This document shows, piece after piece, positions 59,980 through 64,000 of a stretch of DNA of 64,000 bases (positions are counted from its first letter, which is position 1; each line of letters begins with the position of its first letter). The DNA lies in assembly GCF_003264115.1 (NCBI RefSeq), contig NZ_CP021912.1, positions 3,021,001-3,085,000 on the forward strand. The letters run 5' to 3'. Under the pieces are notes generated by a model that saw only the letters and a list, made by a program, of their open reading frames with translations, was not told the origin of the DNA and made no database searches. A program made the translations under genes and the position numbers. The stretch comes from Erythrobacter sp. KY5. GTDB lineage: Bacteria; Pseudomonadota; Alphaproteobacteria; Sphingomonadales; Sphingomonadaceae.

Positions 59980-62069
59980 CAGATACGGTCAGCCTGCGCA
60001 ACCGCATCGCTGGCGCGCAGCGCGCTGAGAATGCGGGTGAGGTGAGCGAGATCGTTGACCTCGGCGTCGATTTCGTAAGTCGTGAAAGGATGATCGAGCT
60101 GGGTTTGGATCAGGCTTTTCACGTTGATCTTGTTCTGTGCGAAGACACCGGCCATTTCGGCCAGTGTTCCGGGCCGGTCATAGATCGTGACCGTCAGACG
60201 CCCGATTGCGCCATGGGATCGTCTTCCCCAATTGAGATCGAGCCAGTCGGTGTCGACCCCGCTTGCCAGTTCGAGACAGTCGATCGTGTGCACCGCAACG
60301 CGCTCTCCCTTGCGCCTGAGGCCGACGATCCGGTCACCCGGCAGCGGGTGGCAGCATTCGGACAGCTCGAAAGCCACGCCCGGCGTCAGGCCACGGATCG
60401 AGATCTGGCGTTCGTGTTTCGACCATTCCTCGTCCTCTTCGAATTCCGCAGTGCAGCCCGGCACGAGTGCTTCCATCACCTCGCGGTCGGAGATTTTGCC
60501 TGCGCCCACGGCGAACATCAGATCGTCGGGCTCATCCATTCCGAGCCGTTCCACCGCCTTGCGGATCGCCTTCTTGCCGATGCGCGCAGGCACGCGTGCG
60601 GCGATCGCGTCGAACAGTTTTGAGCCGATCTCTGCGATCTCGTCGCGCTCTTTCAATCGCACTGCGCGCCGGATCGCGGCACGCGCCTTGCCTGTGACGA
60701 CAAAGCCAAGCCACGACAATTGCGGCTCCGCGCCCGCGCCCTTGACGATTTCCACCACATCGCCGTTGGTCAATTGAGTGCGCAGCGGCATGTGCCGCCC
60801 GTTGATCTTGGCGCCCACTGTCGCAAGTCCAAGGTCGGTGTGGACTGCAAAGGCAAAATCGACCGCAGTCGACCCCTTGGGCAACTGGAACAAGGCGCCT
60901 TTGGGCGTGAAGGCAAAGATGCGATCTTGGTAGATCGCCAGCCGCGCATGTTCGAGCAATTCTTCGGCATCGTGGCTCGCATCGACGATCTCGATCAGGT
61001 CGCGCAGCCAGCCGACCTGTCCATCGGCAGTGTCGTGTTGCTTGTAAGCCCAGTGCGCAGCGAGGCCGAATTCGTTCCTCTGATGCATTTCGCGCGTGCG
61101 GATCTGGACTTCGACGCGCATCGAGTTTTCATACATCAACGAGGTGTGAAGCGAGCGGTAGCCATTGTTCTTGGGCGTCGAAATGTAGTCCTTGAACTTG
61201 CCCGGCAGGAATTGCCACGTCGTGTGCAGCACGCCCATCGCGCGGTAACAGTCGGCGATGTCATCGGTCACCACGCGGAAGGCCATGATGTCGGTGACCT
61301 GCTCGAACGAGACGTGCCGCTCGCTCATCTTGGTCCAGATCGAATAGGGGTGCTTCTCGCGGCCCGACACTTCGACCTGAAGCCCCGCTTCGGCAAGCGC
61401 CTGCTTGATCTTCAAGGCGATCGCATCGACCTGTCCGCCATCCTTGCCGCGCAGTTCTTCGAGCCGGTTCGTGATGGTCGTGAAGGCTTCGGGTTCAAGC
61501 TCCTTGAAGGCGAGCGCCTGCATCTCGCGCATGTATTCATACATGCCCACCCGCTCTGCCAGCGGAGCGTAGATATCCATCGTCTCGCGCGCGATGCGCT
61601 GCCGCTTTTCCGGCTTCTTGATGAACTGAAGCGTGCGCATGTTGTGGAGCCGGTCTGCCAGTTTCACCAGCAGCACGCGGATATCTTCCGACATGGCGAG
61701 CAGGAATTTGCGCAGGTTCTCCGCCGCGCGTTCGTTCTCCGGCATCGCCTCGATCTTGGACAGCTTGGTCACGCCATCCACGAGCCGCGCGACTTCGGGA
61801 CCGAAATTCTCCTCGATATCGTCAATCGTGGCGAGCGTATCCTCGACCGTATCGTGAAGCAGCGCGGTCATGATCGTTTCCTGATCGAGCTGCAGGTCGG
61901 TCATCAGCCCTGCAACTTCGATCGGGTGCGAGAAATAGGGATCGCCGCTCGCGCGCTTTTGGCTGCCGTGCTTTTGCACGGTGTAGACATAGGCGCGATT
62001 GAGCGCGGCCTCGTCGGCATCGGGGTCGTAATCCTTGACCCTTTCAACAAGTTCGTACTGGCGCAGCAT
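59979..62069 (-). CDS. rsh: Bifunctional (p)ppGpp synthetase/hydrolase (RelA/SpoT homologue)
   Basis: 696 residues from the ATG at 62069; an upstream extension to 62165 is not conserved. The HD hydrolase domain (about 25-180) includes the HD pair in TALLHDTVEDT and its His in PYFSHPIEVAG, so hydrolase activity is expected. The synthetase domain (about 230-345) has KNNGYRSLHTSL and the substrate-side RTREMHQRNEFG. TGS (about 385-445, FAFTPKGALFQLPKG), a zinc-finger-like helical part with ECCHPLPGD, and a C-terminal ACT (about 620-690) complete the Rsh layout. Alphaproteobacteria usually have this single long enzyme for the stringent response. It is divergent from the hybrid kinase at 62200. 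Confidence 0.94.
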   Translation of the reverse strand: MLRQYELVERVKDYDPDADEAALNRAYVYTVQKHGSQKRASGDPYFSHPIEVAGLMTDLQLDQETIMTALLHDTVEDTLATIDDIEENFGPEVARLVDGVTKLSKIEAMPENERAAENLRKFLLAMSEDIRVLLVKLADRLHNMRTLQFIKKPEKRQRIARETMDIYAPLAERVGMYEYMREMQALAFKELEPEAFTTITNRLEELRGKDGGQVDAIALKIKQALAEAGLQVEVSGREKHPYSIWTKMSERHVSFEQVTDIMAFRVVTDDIADCYRAMGVLHTTWQFLPGKFKDYISTPKNNGYRSLHTSLMYENSMRVEVQIRTREMHQRNEFGLAAHWAYKQHDTADGQVGWLRDLIEIVDASHDAEELLEHARLAIYQDRIFAFTPKGALFQLPKGSTAVDFAFAVHTDLGLATVGAKINGRHMPLRTQLTNGDVVEIVKGAGAEPQLSWLGFVVTGKARAAIRRAVRLKERDEIAEIGSKLFDAIAARVPARIGKKAIRKAVERLGMDEPDDLMFAVGAGKISDREVMEALVPGCTAEFEEDEEWSKHERQISIRGLTPGVAFELSECCHPLPGDRIVGLRRKGERVAVHTIDCLELASGVDTDWLDLNWGRRSHGAIGRLTVTIYDRPGTLAEMAGVFAQNKINVKSLIQTQLDHPFTTYEIDAEVNDLAHLTRILSALRASDAVAQADRI

Positions 62070-62199
62070 TGATGTAGATATGTGCTGCGCTGCGGCATCG
62101 GGCAAGCGCAAAGCTTGCAAGCGGCAAAGCTTTTGATCGGTATTCGCCCCTATGCGACCGGGCACGCTATCTTCGTCATGCCCGCGCTAGCCCTTGCCA

Positions 62200-64000
62200 G
62201 TGACCCATATCCGCTCTTCCGCCTTCGTAAGATGGCTTTATATCGCCAGCCTGGCATGTCTGGTCGCGTGCGCCGGCGCTGTCGCTGCCATCGTTCTTGG
62301 CCTCGTCCAGACAGGGTCCAATGACGAGTTCGGGATCGCCGCCATAATCTGCCTGCTGGCCGCGGTGGTGTTGCGCGAAGCGGTTTCTCGCCATCGCGCG
62401 AAATTCAGGAACGAAGACCTGCGATCCAAACTGCGCAGGCTGGAAGAAGCGAACAGACTGCTCGAACTTACCGAGACAACGGCGCGGGTCGGTCATTGGC
62501 GGCTCGATCTGGCAACCAACGAAGTTTATTGGTCGCCCGGAACTTTCGCCATTCACGGCGTCGATGGCGGATCGCCGCCACCGCTCGACAAGGCCATCGA
62601 ACTTTTTCACGAAGATGATCGCGGGATCGTTGAGAACGCCGTTGAGCAGTCGCGCCAGACAGGCGTACCGTTTGAGTTTCGCGCGCGCCTGATCCGGGCG
62701 GATGGCTGCGTGCGTCACGCCCAGAGCACCGCGCTGGTCGAATTTGACGACGACGGAGCGCCGGTGGCCTTGTTCGGAGTATTCTGCGACCGGACCGAAG
62801 AAGAGGAAATGCAGACCAACTTGCGCAAGGCGCGCAACGAAGCGAACGCCATGGCCGAGGCCAAGAGCTCTTTCCTGGCAAGGATGAGCCACGAGATCCG
62901 CACCCCCATGAACGGCGTCATGGGCTTTGCCGATCTGTTGTCGCGCAGTGAGCTATCGCACGATCAGGCGCGGCATGTCGAATTAATCACGGAGTCCGGC
63001 AAGGCTCTCCAGACACTTTTGAACGATATCCTCGACCTCTCGAAAATCGAGTCCGGTGAATTCAGGATCAAAGAAGAGCCGGTCAACGTCTCTCATCTGG
63101 TCAAGCGCACGGTCCAGCTGTTCGAGCCGCTCGCCCGAGAAAAGGTCATCGGGCTATCTTTCGAGGTTTCCGATACGCTGCCGCAATTCGCGATGCTCGA
63201 CGCATTGCGGCTGAGGCAAGTGCTCAGCAACCTGTTGGCAAACGCGATCCGGTTCACCGATCGCGGAGGTGTCAGGGTCATCGTTGCGCCATCGCCCTTG
63301 GGCATCGACTTTACTGTGAAAGACACAGGGACCGGCATTCCGGAATCGATGGTCGAGGCGATTTTCGATCCCTTTCTACAGGCCGATGGTGGCAAGAACA
63401 GCCCACGAGGCGGGACCGGTCTGGGTCTCGCGATCAGCCGCCAGCTTGCAGAATTGATGGGGGGTGATCTGCGCGTCGAAAGCACCGAAGGGCTTGGCTC
63501 TGCCTTCACGCTGGGGCTGCCGCTTGTGCCCGCGACCGCTATCGAGAAATCACCGCAGCCCGCCCTTGCCCGCATCGAGGAAAATCCGTGCGCAGGTTGC
63601 CAGTGCCGCATCCTGCTTGCCGAAGATTTCGACATAAATCAGGAATTGATCCGCGAAATGGGCAAACAGCTGGGTCTTGATTTCGACTTGGTAGAAGATG
63701 GCAAGGCAGCGGTTGACGCCGTTATTTCAGCGAGCGCGCGCGGAAAGCCCTATTCGCTGGTGCTGATGGATGTGCAGATGCCGCGCATGGACGGGCTCGA
63801 AGCCACCCGCGCGATCCGGGCTGCTGGCTTTGATGCAGAATCGCTGCCGATTATCGCGCTGACCGCCAATGCGTTCGAAGACGATATCGAAGCCTGTCGG
63901 CAGGCAGGCATTCAGGAGCACGTCGCCAAACCGCTTGAACTGAACAGGTTGCGCGAGGCCCTGCAGCGCTGGCTCAAGGGGACAGTCACCGCATCAGGCA
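62200..64000 (+). CDS. Hybrid sensor histidine kinase with receiver domain (3' end outside window)
   Basis: 600 residues are visible, starting with GTG at 62200 (TTG at 62194 is possible), without a strong ribosome site. Two membrane helices (about 12-35 and 47-65) lead through a coiled region to a PAS domain (about 95-200, GHWRLDLATNEVYWSPG) with a PAC end. HisKA contains SFLARMSHEIRTPMNGVMGF with the phospho-His. The ATPase has VLSNLLANAIRFTDRGG, VKDTGTGIPE and GTGLGLAISRQL. A receiver begins about 462 (ILLAEDFDINQELI) with phospho-Asp in LVLMDVQMPRMDG and Lys in HVAKPLELN, and nears its end at the window edge. An Hpt domain may follow outside. Divergent from rsh. Confidence 0.93.
   Translation, partial: MTHIRSSAFVRWLYIASLACLVACAGAVAAIVLGLVQTGSNDEFGIAAIICLLAAVVLREAVSRHRAKFRNEDLRSKLRRLEEANRLLELTETTARVGHWRLDLATNEVYWSPGTFAIHGVDGGSPPPLDKAIELFHEDDRGIVENAVEQSRQTGVPFEFRARLIRADGCVRHAQSTALVEFDDDGAPVALFGVFCDRTEEEEMQTNLRKARNEANAMAEAKSSFLARMSHEIRTPMNGVMGFADLLSRSELSHDQARHVELITESGKALQTLLNDILDLSKIESGEFRIKEEPVNVSHLVKRTVQLFEPLAREKVIGLSFEVSDTLPQFAMLDALRLRQVLSNLLANAIRFTDRGGVRVIVAPSPLGIDFTVKDTGTGIPESMVEAIFDPFLQADGGKNSPRGGTGLGLAISRQLAELMGGDLRVESTEGLGSAFTLGLPLVPATAIEKSPQPALARIEENPCAGCQCRILLAEDFDINQELIREMGKQLGLDFDLVEDGKAAVDAVISASARGKPYSLVLMDVQMPRMDGLEATRAIRAAGFDAESLPIIALTANAFEDDIEACRQAGIQEHVAKPLELNRLREALQRWLKGTVTASG

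Overview
The window looks like a chromosomal segment of a sphingomonad alphaproteobacterium, most likely Erythrobacteraceae. The reasons are large TonB-dependent receptors ending in Phe, TonB-receptor-linked flavin halogenases, a single bifunctional Rsh-type (p)ppGpp enzyme, the DUF2924/serine-recombinase pair common in sphingomonads, and a BLUF-SCHIC protein resembling AppA of phototrophic alphaproteobacteria. GC content and codon use are fairly uniform, except that about 47.4-53.6 kb looks visibly AT-richer.

Layout. (1) 0-6 kb: the end of one halogenase, a TonB receptor, and a DUF6445 oxygenase-like gene overlapping a second halogenase. (2) 6-19 kb: a beta-glucan (laminarin-type) utilisation locus on the minus strand, in the order TonB receptor, GH16 endoglucanase, LacI regulator, MFS transporter, GH3 beta-glucosidase, SSS symporter. 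A third halogenase is divergent from it. Three LacI-type pseudo-palindromes (10211, 17138, 18827) suggest a local regulon. (3) 19-25.6 kb: an overlapping three-gene unit encoding an EstB-like hydrolase, a metallophosphoesterase, and a GMC oxidoreductase fused to an alpha/beta hydrolase with Cys in place of the nucleophilic Ser. (4) 25.8-33.5 kb: a SLOG-like/transmembrane protein, a Cys-rich Sel1-repeat trypsin-like protease, a small lipoprotein, a TIR-TolB-TPR protein and a hydrolase. (5) 33.6-42.3 kb: a two-component system divergent from an FtsX-type ABC exporter, then an AraC regulator, an NmrA-like reductase, a DUF1772 protein and a CPBP protease. (6) 42.7-46.7 kb: a BLUF-SCHIC photoreceptor, an IF-1 with a TTG start, small proteins, a HWE-type kinase and a single-domain response regulator.

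(7) 46.84-55.95 kb: a probable decaying genomic island. It is bounded by a 16-bp direct repeat, one copy of which is the 3' end of tRNA-Ser(GGA). It carries a serine recombinase with a TGA and a frameshift, a DUF2924 remnant, a SnoaL-like gene with an in-frame TAG, and a double-glycine peptide export operon (HlyD adaptor, C39-peptidase ABC exporter, GG-leader precursor, lipoprotein hydrolase). The adaptor and the exporter are each interrupted by one in-frame TAG in nearly the same 13-nt context. Reading through both TAGs restores full-length proteins whose genes overlap as TGATG. TAG is an ordinary stop elsewhere in the window. The pair is therefore either local decay or local amber readthrough, and it is the most interesting feature here. 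(8) 56-64 kb: ordinary core genes, namely a cyclophilin, a DUF1905 protein, a chemotaxis receptor, a VOC protein, Rsh and a hybrid histidine kinase cut by the window end.

All assignments come from reading the sequence. No database search was run.
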